Shown: piece after piece, positions 9,078-18,772 of the stretch | Layout of the letters: each line of letters starts with the position of its first letter | How positions within the stretch are numbered: position 1 is the first letter of the stretch | NCBI RefSeq assembly: GCF_003590145.2 | Contig: NZ_CP060436.1 | Location: 3,043,001-3,107,000 of the forward strand | Direction of reading: 5' to 3' | DNA length: 64,000 nucleotides | From: Pseudooceanicola algae | Lineage (GTDB): Bacteria; Pseudomonadota; Alphaproteobacteria; Rhodobacterales; Rhodobacteraceae | Made by a program: the position numbers and the translations under genes | Notes under the pieces: generated by a model | The model's input: the letters and a program-made list of their open reading frames with translations, nothing else | What the model was told of the DNA's origin: nothing | Databases searched by the model: none

Positions 9078-10253
9078 ATGGCGCAGGCGCTGGTCATCGG
9101 CGGCGGCCCGGCAGGGCTGATGGCGGCGGGGGCCCTGGCCCGTGGCGGCCATGCGGTGACGCTTGTCGAGCAGATGCCGACCATGGGGCGCAAGGTCCTG
9201 ATGGCCGGGAAATCCGGCCTGAACCTGACCCGCGACGAGGATCTCGAAAGCTTCCTGTCTGCCTATGAAGAGGCCGCGCCGCAGTTGCGCCCCGCTTTGC
9301 AGGGCTTCGGCCCCGAAGCGGTGCAGGACTGGGCGCGTGATCTGGGCGAAACGCTGTTCACAGGCTCGACCGGGCGGGTGTTTCCGGTGGGCATGAAGGC
9401 ATCGCCCTTGCTGCGGGCCTGGTTGACGCGCTTGGCGGGGCAGGGCGTCACCCTGCGCACACGCTGGCGCTGGACGGGTTGGGACGCCGCTGGCGCGGCC
9501 TGTTTCCAGACCCCGGAAGGCGTTCAATCCATCGCGGCAGAGGCCACGGTACTGGCCTGCGGCGGCGCAAGCTGGCCGCGTCTGGGCTCGGACGCGGCCT
9601 GGGCGGGTTGGCTGCCGGTGGTGCCCTTCCGCCCGGCGAACTGCGGTTTTCGGCGGCGCTGGTCCGACCACATGACCCCCCATTTCGGCGCGCCGATCAA
9701 GTCGGTGGCGCTGCGGGCCGGAAACCGGGTGACGCGCGGCGAATGCGTGCTGACCCGCGACGGCATCGAAGGCGGCGCAATATACACCCTGTCCCGCGCC
9801 CTGCGGGATGGCGCGCCGCTGCTGATCGACCTTGCCCCTGATCTGAGCGTGCAGGACATCGCCAGGCGTCTTGCGGCGGGGCGGCCCGGGGAAAGCCTGT
9901 CGAACCGCCTGCGCAAGGCGCTGAAACTGGACCCGGTGAAACGTGCGCTGATCAACGAACTGGCCCGACCGCTGCCGACCGACCCGCTGGCGCTGGCGGA
10001 AAGGGTCAAGGCGCTGCCCCTGCCACTGGAGGGTGCGCAGGACATGGCCCGCGCGATATCCACCGCCGGGGGGGTGCCCTTCGAGGCGCTGACCGAAGGG
10101 CTGATGCTGCGCGCCCGCCCCGGTGTCTTCGCCGCGGGTGAAATGCTGGATTGGGAGGCGCCGACGGGGGGCTACCTGCTGACCGCCTGCCTTGCGACCG
10201 GGCTTTGGGCCGGGCGTCATGCGGCAGAGTACCTTGACGGAACCGCGTCCTGA
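9078..10253 (+). CDS. NAD(P)/FAD-dependent flavoprotein, HI0933/TIGR03862 type
   Basis: 391-residue flavoprotein. The dinucleotide-binding motif ALVIGGGPAGLMAAG is at the N-terminus, followed by the family's GRKVLMAGKSGLNLT, and a C-terminal FAD segment ATGGYLLTACLATGLWAG. The start at 9078 is preferred because the earlier in-frame start would lie inside the SDR gene. It resembles the BaiN/HI0933 group, whose physiological substrate is mostly unknown. It ends 9 bases from the convergent holA stop with no obvious terminator. Confidence 0.88.
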   Translation: MAQALVIGGGPAGLMAAGALARGGHAVTLVEQMPTMGRKVLMAGKSGLNLTRDEDLESFLSAYEEAAPQLRPALQGFGPEAVQDWARDLGETLFTGSTGRVFPVGMKASPLLRAWLTRLAGQGVTLRTRWRWTGWDAAGAACFQTPEGVQSIAAEATVLACGGASWPRLGSDAAWAGWLPVVPFRPANCGFRRRWSDHMTPHFGAPIKSVALRAGNRVTRGECVLTRDGIEGGAIYTLSRALRDGAPLLIDLAPDLSVQDIARRLAAGRPGESLSNRLRKALKLDPVKRALINELARPLPTDPLALAERVKALPLPLEGAQDMARAISTAGGVPFEALTEGLMLRARPGVFAAGEMLDWEAPTGGYLLTACLATGLWAGRHAAEYLDGTAS

Positions 10254-10262
10254 AATCAGCCC

Positions 10263-11291
10263 CTAGCGGGCGCGCCCCATCATCGCGAGGCGGATCAGCA
10301 TCCGTTCCACCAGCGCCATGTCCGGGGCCGATTGCCCGGCCGAGCGCAGGGTCAGGTCGGTATCCGTCACCACCCCGAGCGCCTGTTCCAGCTTCGGCGC
10401 GCCCCAGCCCTGGGCCTGACGCAACAACTTGTCCCGGCGCGGTCCGAAGGCCGGCGGGCGCAGCCGCCCGATCCCTGCGCCCGCCCCGTCGGGATGCGCG
10501 GCGACAGCATACAGCGTCTTGAAATGCCGCAGCGTGGCGATGCAAAGCGCCACCGGCTGCACCCCTTGCGCCTTCAGCCGGCGCATCATCGGGCCGACCT
10601 GATCCGATCGTGCTTCGGCCACGTGGTCGATGATCTCGTCCAGCTCGGCCTCGGTCGAGGCGGGCGCGGACAGGGCGATCTCGGCCTCGGTCAGGGGGGT
10701 GGGGTCGTTGTACTTGTACAGCGCGATCTTCTCGATCGTCTGGCGGAAGTCGCCGGGGTCGAGGACCATCGCCAGGCTGGTCAGGGCGCGCAGGGCATCG
10801 GGGGGCAGACGGGTCAACCCGGCCTTGTTCAGCGCGGCCTCGATTTCCTCACGCGATGGCGGGTCGTCGTAGATGCCACAGGCATAGGCGCGGGGGTGGG
10901 CTTCGAACGCCTTGCGGATCTTCGAGGTGGGCTTCAGCTGCCCGGCGGCCACCACCAGATGTGCATCGCCCGGCTGCCAGTCGGCAAGTGCGGGCAGGAT
11001 GTAATTCGCCTGCATCTCTGTCGCGCCTTCGACGAAGACGGCGCGCGGGCCGGGAAAGAAGCTTTGCGCACGCAGCGCGACGTTCAGTCCGTCGGGATCA
11101 CGGCGCAGGTCGGTGGCCTGAAACCGCGAGATCCGCATCTCGGAATCGCCGTTGGGGCCGGTGAGGTTGGCGATGATCTCTTGCCGCCGGATCGCGATGC
11201 GCATGGCGTCGGGTCCGTACAGCAGGATGCCCGCGCGATCCGGGTCCGGTTTCGCCGCGTAGCGGGCAATGTCCTTGGAGGCCAGCTTCAT
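10263..11291 (-). CDS. holA: DNA polymerase III delta subunit
   Basis: 342 residues, the clamp-loader subunit that opens the beta clamp. The N-terminal part (GILLYGPDAMRIAIRRQEI, then the FVEGATE segment) and the C-terminal helical collar (DEIIDHVAEARSDQVGPMMRRL) fit HolA. It overlaps lptE by 4 bases (ATGA), giving the leuS-lptE-holA order that is widespread in alphaproteobacteria and supports the assignment despite the low sequence conservation of the family. Confidence 0.94.
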   Translation of the reverse strand: MKLASKDIARYAAKPDPDRAGILLYGPDAMRIAIRRQEIIANLTGPNGDSEMRISRFQATDLRRDPDGLNVALRAQSFFPGPRAVFVEGATEMQANYILPALADWQPGDAHLVVAAGQLKPTSKIRKAFEAHPRAYACGIYDDPPSREEIEAALNKAGLTRLPPDALRALTSLAMVLDPGDFRQTIEKIALYKYNDPTPLTEAEIALSAPASTEAELDEIIDHVAEARSDQVGPMMRRLKAQGVQPVALCIATLRHFKTLYAVAAHPDGAGAGIGRLRPPAFGPRRDKLLRQAQGWGAPKLEQALGVVTDTDLTLRSAGQSAPDMALVERMLIRLAMMGRAR

Positions 11292-11839
11292 TGGCCGGAA
11301 ACCGGGGGCGCCCCCATTGCCGACTGGGAAACCGACTGGGTATGGAGCGCCATGTCCGCGGTCAGGCGGGCCACCAGCATGTCCGACAGGATCACCATCA
11401 GCCGTTCATGGGCATCCGATTGCGACGCCAGCGTGGCGACCGTTGTGCCGGTGGCGGAATAACCGGTGAAGGATTGCACCTTGCCCGACCCGATCTCTGT
11501 CGCGCTCTCGATCTGGGTCAGGGTGTAGGTCAGCGATCCCACCACGTTGAACCGCGTCGTGGTGTTGTCGCTGGTGACGGCCAGGCTTTCTTCTCCGACG
11601 CTCAATTGCAGCGTCAGGTCGTACAGCGGGGCCGTTACCCGGCCAAGCCGCTGTTCCAGTTCGCGCACAAGCACATAGCTGTCGTCACTGTCGGGCGCGG
11701 GAATCCGCGTCGTGTTCAGAAGCGGCAGCGTGCCGCCCCCGGGTCCGTAGCTGGGGGTAAAACCACAGGCTGCGAGGCCGCCAAGGGCCAGCCCCGAAGC
11801 CAAGGTTGCCAGAAAACTGCGCCGGTCAGATGACCACAT
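11288..11839 (-). CDS. lptE: LPS-assembly lipoprotein LptE-like
   Basis: 183 residues. A signal peptide ends in the lipobox GLAAC (C25), followed by [10 protein letters not shown], the typical mature start of LptE in Rhodobacterales. LptE plugs the LptD outer-membrane channel for LPS insertion. The signal contains [10 protein letters not shown], which resembles a twin-arginine motif. The gene overlaps leuS by 14 bases and holA by 4. Identification rests on the lipoprotein start and on synteny. Confidence 0.9.
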   Translation of the reverse strand: MWSSDRRSFLATLASGLALGGLAACGFTPSYGPGGGTLPLLNTTRIPAPDSDDSYVLVRELEQRLGRVTAPLYDLTLQLSVGEESLAVTSDNTTTRFNVVGSLTYTLTQIESATEIGSGKVQSFTGYSATGTTVATLASQSDAHERLMVILSDMLVARLTADMALHTQSVSQSAMGAPPVSGQ

Positions 11840-14405
11840 TCACGATCCGCCCTGGGACAACGATAACCTTGCGTGGCTGGGCCCCGTCCAGCGTCCGCTT
11901 CACATTGTCGACTTCCAGCGCCAGCTTTTCAACCTCTGCCTTGTCCATGTCGGCGGGAACGGTGATTTCGCCGCGTCGCTTGCCGTTGACCTGGATCGGC
12001 ATGGTGATGCTGTCCTCGACCAGCATGGCCTCGTCCGCGACTGGCCAGGGGGCCTGCGCAATCAGGCCCTCCCCGCCCAGCATCTGCCACATCTCTTCGG
12101 CCAGGTGCGGGGTCATGGGCGACATCAGCTGCGCCAGAACCTTCAGCGCCTGACGTTTGGCGTCCGAGCCGGCCCTGGATTTGGCAACGGTGTTGGTAAA
12201 GCCGTAGAGCTTGGCGATGGAGGCGTTGAAGCCGAAGCTTTCCACGCCAAGGGTCACGTCGCGGATCGCCTTGTGCATATCGCGCATCAGGGTGGTGTCG
12301 GCATCGCCATTCGCGGGGCTGTCACCCAGTTCGGCGGCAAGGCGCCAAACCCGCGCCAGGTGCTTGGCCGACGCTTCGGCGCCGGCGGCGGTCCATTCCA
12401 CATCGCGCTCGGGGGGCGAATCGCTCAGCACGAACCAGCGCGCGGTATCGGCGCCGTACTGGTCGATGATGGAGACCGGGTCGACGACGTTGTTCTTGGA
12501 TTTCGACATCTTGGCCGAGGGGATGATCTGCACCTCGGTGCCGTCCTCGAGGAAGCCCTTGCCGTCCTTCAGCGTCACCGCTTCGGGGTAATGATAGACC
12601 GGGCGGCCATTGGCGCCTTCGGTCTGGTAGATCGCATGGGTCACCATGCCCTGGGTGAACAGTGCGTCGAAGGGCTCGCTGGCGCTGTCGGGCAGGTGGC
12701 CGGTGATGTTCATCGCACGGGCAAAGAAACGCGAATAGAGCAGGTGCAGGATCGCGTGTTCGATACCGCCGATATATTGATCGACGTTCATCCAGTAGGC
12801 GGCTTCGGCCATATCGGTCGGGGTGTCGGCATGGGGCGCGGTGAAGCGCGCGAAATACCACGACGAATCGACGAAGGTGTCCATCGTGTCGGTTTCGCGC
12901 TGCGCATCCCCGCCGCAGGACGGGCAGGCGCAGTCGCGCCAGGTCGGGTGCCGGTCCAGCGGATTGCCCGGCACAGAGAAGTCGATCGGCTTGCCGCCTT
13001 CGTCGTAGGGCAACTGGATCGGCAGGTTCTCTTTCTTCTCGGGCACCACGCCGCATTTGGCGCAATGCACGACCGGAATCGGGCAGCCCCAGTAGCGTTG
13101 CCGCGACAGGCCCCAGTCGCGCAGACGGAACTTGGTCACGCCTTCGCCGATGCCCTTGGATTCGCAGAAGGCAATCGCGGCGTCGATGGCCTCGTTCCCG
13201 GTCATGACCTCATCGCCCGCGACCGGGCGGGTGAAGCGCACCTTGTCGGGTTTCGGCGGCACATAGGCACCGCGCGCGGGGTAATCGCCCTCGACCGGTT
13301 CAAAGACCGGTGTGATGGGCAGGTCGTATTTGGTGGCGAATTCCTGGTCGCGCTCGTCATGCGCCGGCACACCGAAGATCGCCCCGGTGCCATAGTCCAT
13401 CAGGATAAAGTTCGCGATCCAGACCGGCAGTTTCCAGTCGGGATCAAGCGGATGGGTGACGGTCAGGCCAGTGTCGTAGCCCAGCTTTTCCGCGGTCTCG
13501 ATGGCCTCTTCGGTGGTGCCGCCCTTGCGCGCTTCGACGCAGAAGGCCGCCAGCTTTTCGTCCTTGGCTTCCAGCGATTTGGCAAGGGGATGGTCCGGCG
13601 AAATGCCGACAAAGCTGGCCCCCATCAGGGTGTCGGGCCGGGTGGTATAGACCTCGATCTGCTCGAAACCCTCTGCCGGTTCGGTAAGATCCCATGCGAA
13701 TTGCAGACCGCGCGATTTGCCGATCCAGTTGGCCTGCATCAGCTTGACCTTTGCCGGCCAGTTGTCGAGCCCGTCGAGCGCGCTCAGCAGATCGTCCGAG
13801 AAATCGGAGATCTTGAAGAACCACTGGGTCAGTTCCTTGCGTTCCACCAGCGCACCGGAGCGCCAGCCACGCCCGGCCTCGACCTGTTCGTTGGCCAGAA
13901 CGGTCATGTCGACCGGATCCCAGTTCACCACGGCGTTCTTGCGATAGACCAGGCCCTTGTCGAGGAAGTCGAGGAACAGCGCCTGCTGCTGGCCATAGTA
14001 TTCCGGGTCGCAGGTGGCGAACATCCGGCTCCAGTCCAGGCCGAAGCCAAGCGGCTTCATCTGCTCGACCATCGTGTCGATGTTGGAATAGGTCCAGTCC
14101 TTCGGATGACCGCCATTGGCCATCGCGGCGTTTTCCGCCGGCATGCCGAAGGCGTCGAAACCCATGGGGTGCAGTACGTTGTGCCCGGTGCTGAGCTTGT
14201 AGCGCGCGATCACGTCGCCCATCGTGTAGTTGCGCACATGCCCGATATGAATGCGCCCCGAAGGATAGGGGAACATCTCGAGCACGTAATACTTGGGCTT
14301 GCTGTCACCGGTCAGGTCCTTGCCGCGCGGGGCCTTGAAGACCAGGGCATCGTCCCAGGCTTTCTGCCACTTGGGTTCGATTTCGGCAGCGGAATAGCGC
14401 GACAT
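11826..14405 (-). CDS. leuS: Leucyl-tRNA synthetase
   Basis: Class Ia aminoacyl-tRNA synthetase of 859 residues, full length. HIGH motif is HIGH at 53-56 ([13 protein letters not shown]) and the KMSKS loop is [11 protein letters not shown]. The editing (CP1) domain, with the T-rich [12 protein letters not shown] segment, and the anticodon-binding C-terminal domain are present. A modest AAAGG lies upstream of the ATG. It is first in the leuS-lptE-holA operon. Divergent from the GT4 gene, with about 174 bases between the start codons. Confidence 0.98.
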   Translation of the reverse strand: MSRYSAAEIEPKWQKAWDDALVFKAPRGKDLTGDSKPKYYVLEMFPYPSGRIHIGHVRNYTMGDVIARYKLSTGHNVLHPMGFDAFGMPAENAAMANGGHPKDWTYSNIDTMVEQMKPLGFGLDWSRMFATCDPEYYGQQQALFLDFLDKGLVYRKNAVVNWDPVDMTVLANEQVEAGRGWRSGALVERKELTQWFFKISDFSDDLLSALDGLDNWPAKVKLMQANWIGKSRGLQFAWDLTEPAEGFEQIEVYTTRPDTLMGASFVGISPDHPLAKSLEAKDEKLAAFCVEARKGGTTEEAIETAEKLGYDTGLTVTHPLDPDWKLPVWIANFILMDYGTGAIFGVPAHDERDQEFATKYDLPITPVFEPVEGDYPARGAYVPPKPDKVRFTRPVAGDEVMTGNEAIDAAIAFCESKGIGEGVTKFRLRDWGLSRQRYWGCPIPVVHCAKCGVVPEKKENLPIQLPYDEGGKPIDFSVPGNPLDRHPTWRDCACPSCGGDAQRETDTMDTFVDSSWYFARFTAPHADTPTDMAEAAYWMNVDQYIGGIEHAILHLLYSRFFARAMNITGHLPDSASEPFDALFTQGMVTHAIYQTEGANGRPVYHYPEAVTLKDGKGFLEDGTEVQIIPSAKMSKSKNNVVDPVSIIDQYGADTARWFVLSDSPPERDVEWTAAGAEASAKHLARVWRLAAELGDSPANGDADTTLMRDMHKAIRDVTLGVESFGFNASIAKLYGFTNTVAKSRAGSDAKRQALKVLAQLMSPMTPHLAEEMWQMLGGEGLIAQAPWPVADEAMLVEDSITMPIQVNGKRRGEITVPADMDKAEVEKLALEVDNVKRTLDGAQPRKVIVVPGRIVNVVI

Positions 14406-14579
14406 GAAAGGGCCTTTCGGTGATGGGCGTCTCGGGGCGGGTTGATAGGGCGGCAGGGCGCGGGGGTCCAGCGATTTAAAGATTCGGGCTCAAAACGGCA
14501 CGGGCGGGCCGGGATGGCAAAAGCACGGGTTCCCAACGCGACCGTGGGGGGTAATCTGCAGTCTAGCAGGAGGGCCCCC

Positions 14580-15824
14580 GTGAACATCCTATTCATCCAC
14601 CAGAATTTTCCCGGCCAGTTCAGGCATCTTGCCGTGGCGCTGGCCGCGCGCGGCGACAGGGTCGTGGCGCTGACCCTGCGGGTGAAACAGGCGACCGACT
14701 GGCAGGGTGTGCGGATGCTGCCCTATCAGATCGCGCGCAAGGGGGGGCAGAAAGTGCATCCCTGGATGCTCGACCTGGACACCAAGGTGACGCGGGCCGA
14801 GGCCTGCTTTCGCGCCGCGCTCAAGTTGAAGGAGACGGGCTTTGTTCCCGATCTGATCGTGGCGCACCCGGGCTGGGGGGAATCGCTGTTTCTGCGCGAT
14901 GTCTGGCCGCAGGCGCGCATCGGGCTGTATTGCGAGCTTTACCATCTGGCCGACTATCCGCACCTGGGCTTTGACCCCGAATTTCCGTCCCCCGATCCCC
15001 AAGGCGCGGCGCCGCGCCTTCGCCTGAAGAACCTGCACAACCACCTCAGCTTTGACGTGGCGCAGGCGGGGATCAGTCCGACCCAATTCCAGGCCGGGAC
15101 CTTTCCGCAGGCGATGCGCGACCGGATTTCGGTGATTCACGACGGGATCGACACCGAGGCGCTGAAGCCTGATCCGGGGGCGCAATTCAGCCTGCCCTCG
15201 GGCCAGGTCCTGACCCGCGCGGACGAGGTGGTGACCTTCGTGAACCGCAACCTCGAACCCTATCGCGGCTATCACGTCTTCATGCGCGCGCTGCCGCGCC
15301 TGCTGCGGGATCGCCCCGGGGCACAGGTGCTGATCACCGGCGGGGACGGGTCGTCCTATGGTGCGCCGCCACCCCAGGGGCAGACCTGGAAGCAGATCTT
15401 ACTTGATGAGGTCGCGCCCCAGATCCCGGAATCCGACATGGCGCGGGTGCATTTCCTGGGCCGCATTCCCTATGGAAATTTCCTGCAGATGCTTCAGGTG
15501 GCGCGGGTGCATGTATACCTGACCTACCCCTTCGTGCTCAGCTGGTCGCTGATGGAGGCCATGGCCTGCGAGGCCGCTATCGTCGCCTCGGACACCGAAC
15601 CGGTGCGCGAGGTTCTGCGCGATGGGGAAACCGGGCGGCTGGTCGATTTCTTCGACGGCGCGGCGCTGGCCGATCAGGTCTGCAGCCTGCTGGAGGATGC
15701 CCCCACCCGCGCCCGGCTTGGCCGCGCCGCGCGCGAGGTCATCACCCAGGGGTATGATCTGAACCGGCATTGCCTGCCGCGGCAGCTGGACTGGGTGGAC
15801 GCCGTGGCGGCGATGCCGCTGTGA
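14580..15824 (+). CDS. GT4-family glycosyltransferase, GTG start
   Basis: 414 residues of GT-B fold. The first strand reads MNILFIHQNFPGQFRHLA, and the C-terminal donor site has EAMACEAAIVASDTEPVREVL (E-x7-E motif). I chose the GTG at 14580 because AGGAGGG at 14568-14574 sits 5 bases before it; the earlier in-frame ATG lacks such a site. It may act in surface polysaccharide synthesis, but donor and acceptor are unknown. It stands between leuS and DUF3576, two genes that are usually neighbours, which suggests insertion. A hairpin terminator follows. Confidence 0.88.
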   Translation: MNILFIHQNFPGQFRHLAVALAARGDRVVALTLRVKQATDWQGVRMLPYQIARKGGQKVHPWMLDLDTKVTRAEACFRAALKLKETGFVPDLIVAHPGWGESLFLRDVWPQARIGLYCELYHLADYPHLGFDPEFPSPDPQGAAPRLRLKNLHNHLSFDVAQAGISPTQFQAGTFPQAMRDRISVIHDGIDTEALKPDPGAQFSLPSGQVLTRADEVVTFVNRNLEPYRGYHVFMRALPRLLRDRPGAQVLITGGDGSSYGAPPPQGQTWKQILLDEVAPQIPESDMARVHFLGRIPYGNFLQMLQVARVHVYLTYPFVLSWSLMEAMACEAAIVASDTEPVREVLRDGETGRLVDFFDGAALADQVCSLLEDAPTRARLGRAAREVITQGYDLNRHCLPRQLDWVDAVAAMPL

Positions 15825-15842
15825 TCGGGGATGCGTGACACG

Positions 15843-15869
15843 AAAAAGCCGCCCCCGAAGGGCGGCTTT
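15843..15869 (-). terminator. Bidirectional rho-independent terminator
   Basis: Perfect 10-bp stem AAAGCCGCCC / GGGCGGCTTT (15845-15854 with 15860-15869) and a 5-base loop. Read on the minus strand the stem is followed by a run of five T, ending the DUF3576 transcript; on the plus strand it follows the GT4 gene. Confidence 0.85.
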
Positions 15870-15900
15870 CCGTCTGTTCCCTGGTGGGGCGCTGGCGGTC

Positions 15901-16407
15901 TCAGCGGCCCCGGTCGGCCACCCGCAACTGGCGGGCGCGGGTCAGGATCGCGTCCTCGACGGCGCGTTGCGTGCCGGCATCGGCGGCGCGGCCCCCGCTG
16001 GTTTGCAGCGCCACGTTCAGCGACCGGGCTTCCAGTGCCGGATCCGAGATATAGACCGTCGCCCGATAGGACCGACCGCCGCCCGGAGGCGTGCCGTAGT
16101 CGGTGACGATGACGCCGGTAAAGGGATCAACCTCTTTGACGGGCAGGAAATCGAGCACTTCCAGCGAGGCGTTCCAAAGATAGCGGTTCACCGCGACCTT
16201 GGTGCCATCATCGCGCTGGCTGAAGATTTCCCAGACTGTGCTTTCCTCGGCGTAGGTCGACCCTTCGGTCCGACCGCCGGGCACATAGACATCGCCCGAA
16301 GCGTTACTGACCGGAACGCTCGTGGTTTGCGTGCCGGTTGATCCGCAGGCGCCGAGCGCGAGAAGGGCGATCCCGGCCGCCAGGCCGATAGCGCGAGTAG
16401 ACGTCAT
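15901..16407 (-). CDS. DUF3576 lipoprotein
   Basis: 168 residues of the DUF3576 family. The signal peptide ends in LLALGAC with C21 as the lipidation site. The mature part has the family's tryptophan-rich centre (STVWEIFSQRDD, VNRYLWNASLEVLDFLP). Function unknown; presumably periplasmic, membrane-anchored. I chose the ATG at 16407 because GAGG lies 6 bases before it; a start 12 bases earlier (16419) is possible. In related genomes this gene normally sits directly upstream of leuS; here the GT4 gene intervenes. Confidence 0.88.
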   Translation of the reverse strand: MTSTRAIGLAAGIALLALGACGSTGTQTTSVPVSNASGDVYVPGGRTEGSTYAEESTVWEIFSQRDDGTKVAVNRYLWNASLEVLDFLPVKEVDPFTGVIVTDYGTPPGGGRSYRATVYISDPALEARSLNVALQTSGGRAADAGTQRAVEDAILTRARQLRVADRGR

Positions 16408-17065
16408 GCCAAGCCTCATTTCCATAGGCACAAAGTGCCATGTGTCCACCCTGATCTAACGAAGCGGGCAAGGGGGGGCAAGGAACATTCCGGGTCCGGG
16501 CCTTCCTTGCAGCCGGCAAGACCGACATTGCCCGGACTGCGGACATCTCAGGGCTGTTGCGGGCTGCCGCGTTTCTCGCCGCGGGGGCGGGTCCGGGACC
16601 CCGAGGTGTTGCGGGCAGCGGTCGGGCCAATGCGCAGATATCTCTACATACTGTTAAGGGGACGCATAATGTGACCGCTGCCGGGTGTTCTGCGGGCAAA
16701 TGGTCTGCGCGGTGTCTGGCGGTGCGCGGGACAAGGGGCGTCAGGCCCTGGTGCAGACGCGGTCAAGACCCTGATCAAGCGGGGTTTCCCGCCGAAAATG
16801 GGCTTTTCACCCTTCTCTCGCGTGGATTTCCGCCGAGCCGGCTTTCTGGCCATTGGCATTAACGGTTCTGAAATCTGCCACTGATCGCGACAGCATCACC
16901 GGGTCAGGGCGGCAGACTGTGGCAGAGTTGCACCAGCTTCGGACCCGCATTACCCCGCCCGATCCGGTTTACTTGCAATGATAAGGGGAAAAGAGCGAAA
17001 GACCTTGGCATACCCAAATCGGATTCCCCGTTTTGGGGCAGACTGAGAAAACCGAGGGAAACACG
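16408..17065. other. 658-base intergenic region upstream of the porin
   Basis: No convincing gene. Open frames here have no ribosome-binding site and no recognisable product. A local AT-rich patch near 16640-16672 includes CATAAT, and 17023-17038 has CCCC-GTTTT-GGGG just ahead of the porin start, but neither can be assigned. The region should hold the porin promoter and 5' leader and the DUF3576 promoter. Confidence 0.5.
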
Positions 17066-17938
17066 ATGAAAAAAGTTCTCTTCGCAACGACCGCGCTGGT
17101 AATGACCGCCGGTGCTGCGTCCGCAGATATCGACCTGGTCGGCTTCGCCCGTTTCGGTGTCGTTTACAACGATGGTACCGAAGACTGGAACCTGACCAAC
17201 CGGTTCCAACTTGACGTCATCGGCACCACTGAAGCCGACAACGGCATGGAATTCGGTGGTAAAGTCCGCATGCGGATCACCTCCGCTGGCGACTACATGA
17301 ACGCCAACGGCACCACCACCAACGGCTTCAACGACCCGATGCTGTGGGTGTCCTCCGACGGTCTGACCCTGATGGTCGGCAACGTCGAGTACGCGCTCGA
17401 CAACATGCCCGGTCTGGCAATGCCCTCCCCCGGTCTGCTCGGCCTCGAGTTCATCTCGCCGGCTATCAGCATCCCCGGCTACGGCTCCAACGCCATCAAC
17501 GGTTCCGATGCCGTTGCTATGACCTACGAAATGGATGCCTTCGCAGCGCATCTGTCGTATGACCCGGTCTACGAAGGCACCGACATGTATGTCGCGTACA
17601 CCTTCTCGGGCTACACCTTCGCTCTGGGTTACCAAGACGCATACGCTTACTCCACCGAGTGGGCTGCTGCTGTCTCCGGCGACATCGCCAACATCGGCTT
17701 CAACGCTTCCTACGCCGACAACGGCTCGGACGGTGATGCATACGGTGTCGGCTTCGACTACGACATCAACTCCGCTCTGAACGTTTCGGGCTTCGTTGCA
17801 TACGTTGACGCTCTGGACGACGCCAACTACGGCGTTGGCTTCGCTTACGACCTGGGCGGCGGCGCTGCTCTGAAGGGTTCCGTCGGCTACCTGATCGAAT
17901 ACACCGTTGCTGACTTCGGTGTGACCTTCAACTTCTGA
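17066..17938 (+). CDS. Outer-membrane porin, Rhodobacter type
   Basis: 290 residues with signal peptide MKKVLFATTALVMTAGAASA. The mature protein begins DIDLVGFARFG and shows alternating beta strands to a final Phe (VTFNF), the C-terminal signature used by the BAM machinery. GAGGGA precedes the ATG at 17066. Codon choice differs from neighbours (many GCT, TCC, TAC, GGC), the pattern of a highly expressed gene rather than of foreign DNA. The protein likely forms a trimeric general diffusion pore. A strong UUCG-loop terminator follows directly. Confidence 0.93.
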   Translation: MKKVLFATTALVMTAGAASADIDLVGFARFGVVYNDGTEDWNLTNRFQLDVIGTTEADNGMEFGGKVRMRITSAGDYMNANGTTTNGFNDPMLWVSSDGLTLMVGNVEYALDNMPGLAMPSPGLLGLEFISPAISIPGYGSNAINGSDAVAMTYEMDAFAAHLSYDPVYEGTDMYVAYTFSGYTFALGYQDAYAYSTEWAAAVSGDIANIGFNASYADNGSDGDAYGVGFDYDINSALNVSGFVAYVDALDDANYGVGFAYDLGGGAALKGSVGYLIEYTVADFGVTFNF

Positions 17939-17965
17939 TCCCAGAAGCTGAATGTTGCGATCCAG

Positions 17966-17993
17966 GGGGCAGGTCTTCGGACCTGCCCCTTTT
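17966..17993 (+). terminator. Porin rho-independent terminator
   Basis: 10-bp GC-rich stem GGGGCAGGTC / GACCTGCCCC closed by a TTCG tetraloop and followed by TTTTCGTTT, 27 bases after the porin stop. A textbook strong terminator. Confidence 0.95.
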
Positions 17994-18088
17994 CGTTTGC
18001 CGCCTCTTTCCTGGGGTCGCAGCCCGAGGTGCCCCTTTCCTTTCCGGCTGCATTGATGTTCCTTGGCCGCGCTTGCAAAGAGGGTGCC

Positions 18089-18772
18089 ATGACCACAACC
18101 AGCCTTGAAACCAGCCCCGACCAGACGCCGCTTGATCAGATCCGGTCGCGCATCGCCGCCGCCTGCGCCGAGGCCGGGCGAAGCCCCGACGACGTAACGC
18201 TGATCGCCGTATCCAAGCTGCAACCAGAAGACCGCGTGCGCGCTGTCCTGAAGCAGGGCCAGCGGATCTTTGGTGAGAACCGCGTGCAGGAAGCGGCCGG
18301 CAAGTGGCCCGCCTACCGCGATGAATTTCCCGGAATTTCCCTGCATATCCTCGGCCCACTGCAAAGCAACAAGGTCCGTCAGGCCATGGAACTGGCCGAG
18401 GTCATCCATTCCGTCGATCGCCCCAAGATTGCCCAGACCATCGCGCGTATCGCGGACGAGATCGGCACCTGTCCGGAGCTTTTCCTGCAGATCAATACCG
18501 GCGAGGAACCGCAGAAAGCGGGCGTTCTGCCAGCCGAAGCCGATGCCTTCGTCGCCGAATGCCGCGACCTGTCCCTGCCGGTGAAGGGGTTGATGTGCAT
18601 TCCCCCTGCCGACGAAGAAGCCAGCCTGCATTTCGCCCTTCTGGCAAAGATCGCCGCCCGCAACGGGCTTGCCGGGCTTTCGATGGGCATGTCGGGGGAT
18701 TTCGAAAAGGCCGTGTCCTTCGGCGCGACCCATGTCCGCGTCGGCTCGGCCATCTTTGGCGCGCGCGGTTAG
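18089..18772 (+). CDS. YggS-family PLP homeostasis protein
   Basis: 227 residues, alanine-racemase-N fold. K43 in LIAVSKLQ is the PLP-binding lysine and FGENRVQEA is the family signature. The protein holds pyridoxal phosphate and balances vitamin B6 vitamers and amino acid pools; it has no established enzymatic activity. AGAGGG lies before the ATG at 18089; an earlier in-frame ATG (18029) sits close to the porin terminator and lacks a better site. The stop overlaps the stop of the convergent L,D-transpeptidase gene. Confidence 0.94.
   Translation: MTTTSLETSPDQTPLDQIRSRIAAACAEAGRSPDDVTLIAVSKLQPEDRVRAVLKQGQRIFGENRVQEAAGKWPAYRDEFPGISLHILGPLQSNKVRQAMELAEVIHSVDRPKIAQTIARIADEIGTCPELFLQINTGEEPQKAGVLPAEADAFVAECRDLSLPVKGLMCIPPADEEASLHFALLAKIAARNGLAGLSMGMSGDFEKAVSFGATHVRVGSAIFGARG

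Noticed and set aside
12105-14423. Open frame of 772 codons on the plus strand antisense to leuS
   Set aside because: Same GC artefact; the leuS protein is complete and has all motifs.
16644-16859. Minus-strand open frame of 71 codons in the intergenic region upstream of the porin
   Set aside because: No ribosome-binding site, no recognisable sequence, and very basic composition.
16904-18733. Open frame of about 609 codons on the minus strand over the porin and YggS
   Set aside because: Overlaps two convincing genes and the porin terminator; repetitive Val/Gly/Asp content mirrors the porin codon usage.
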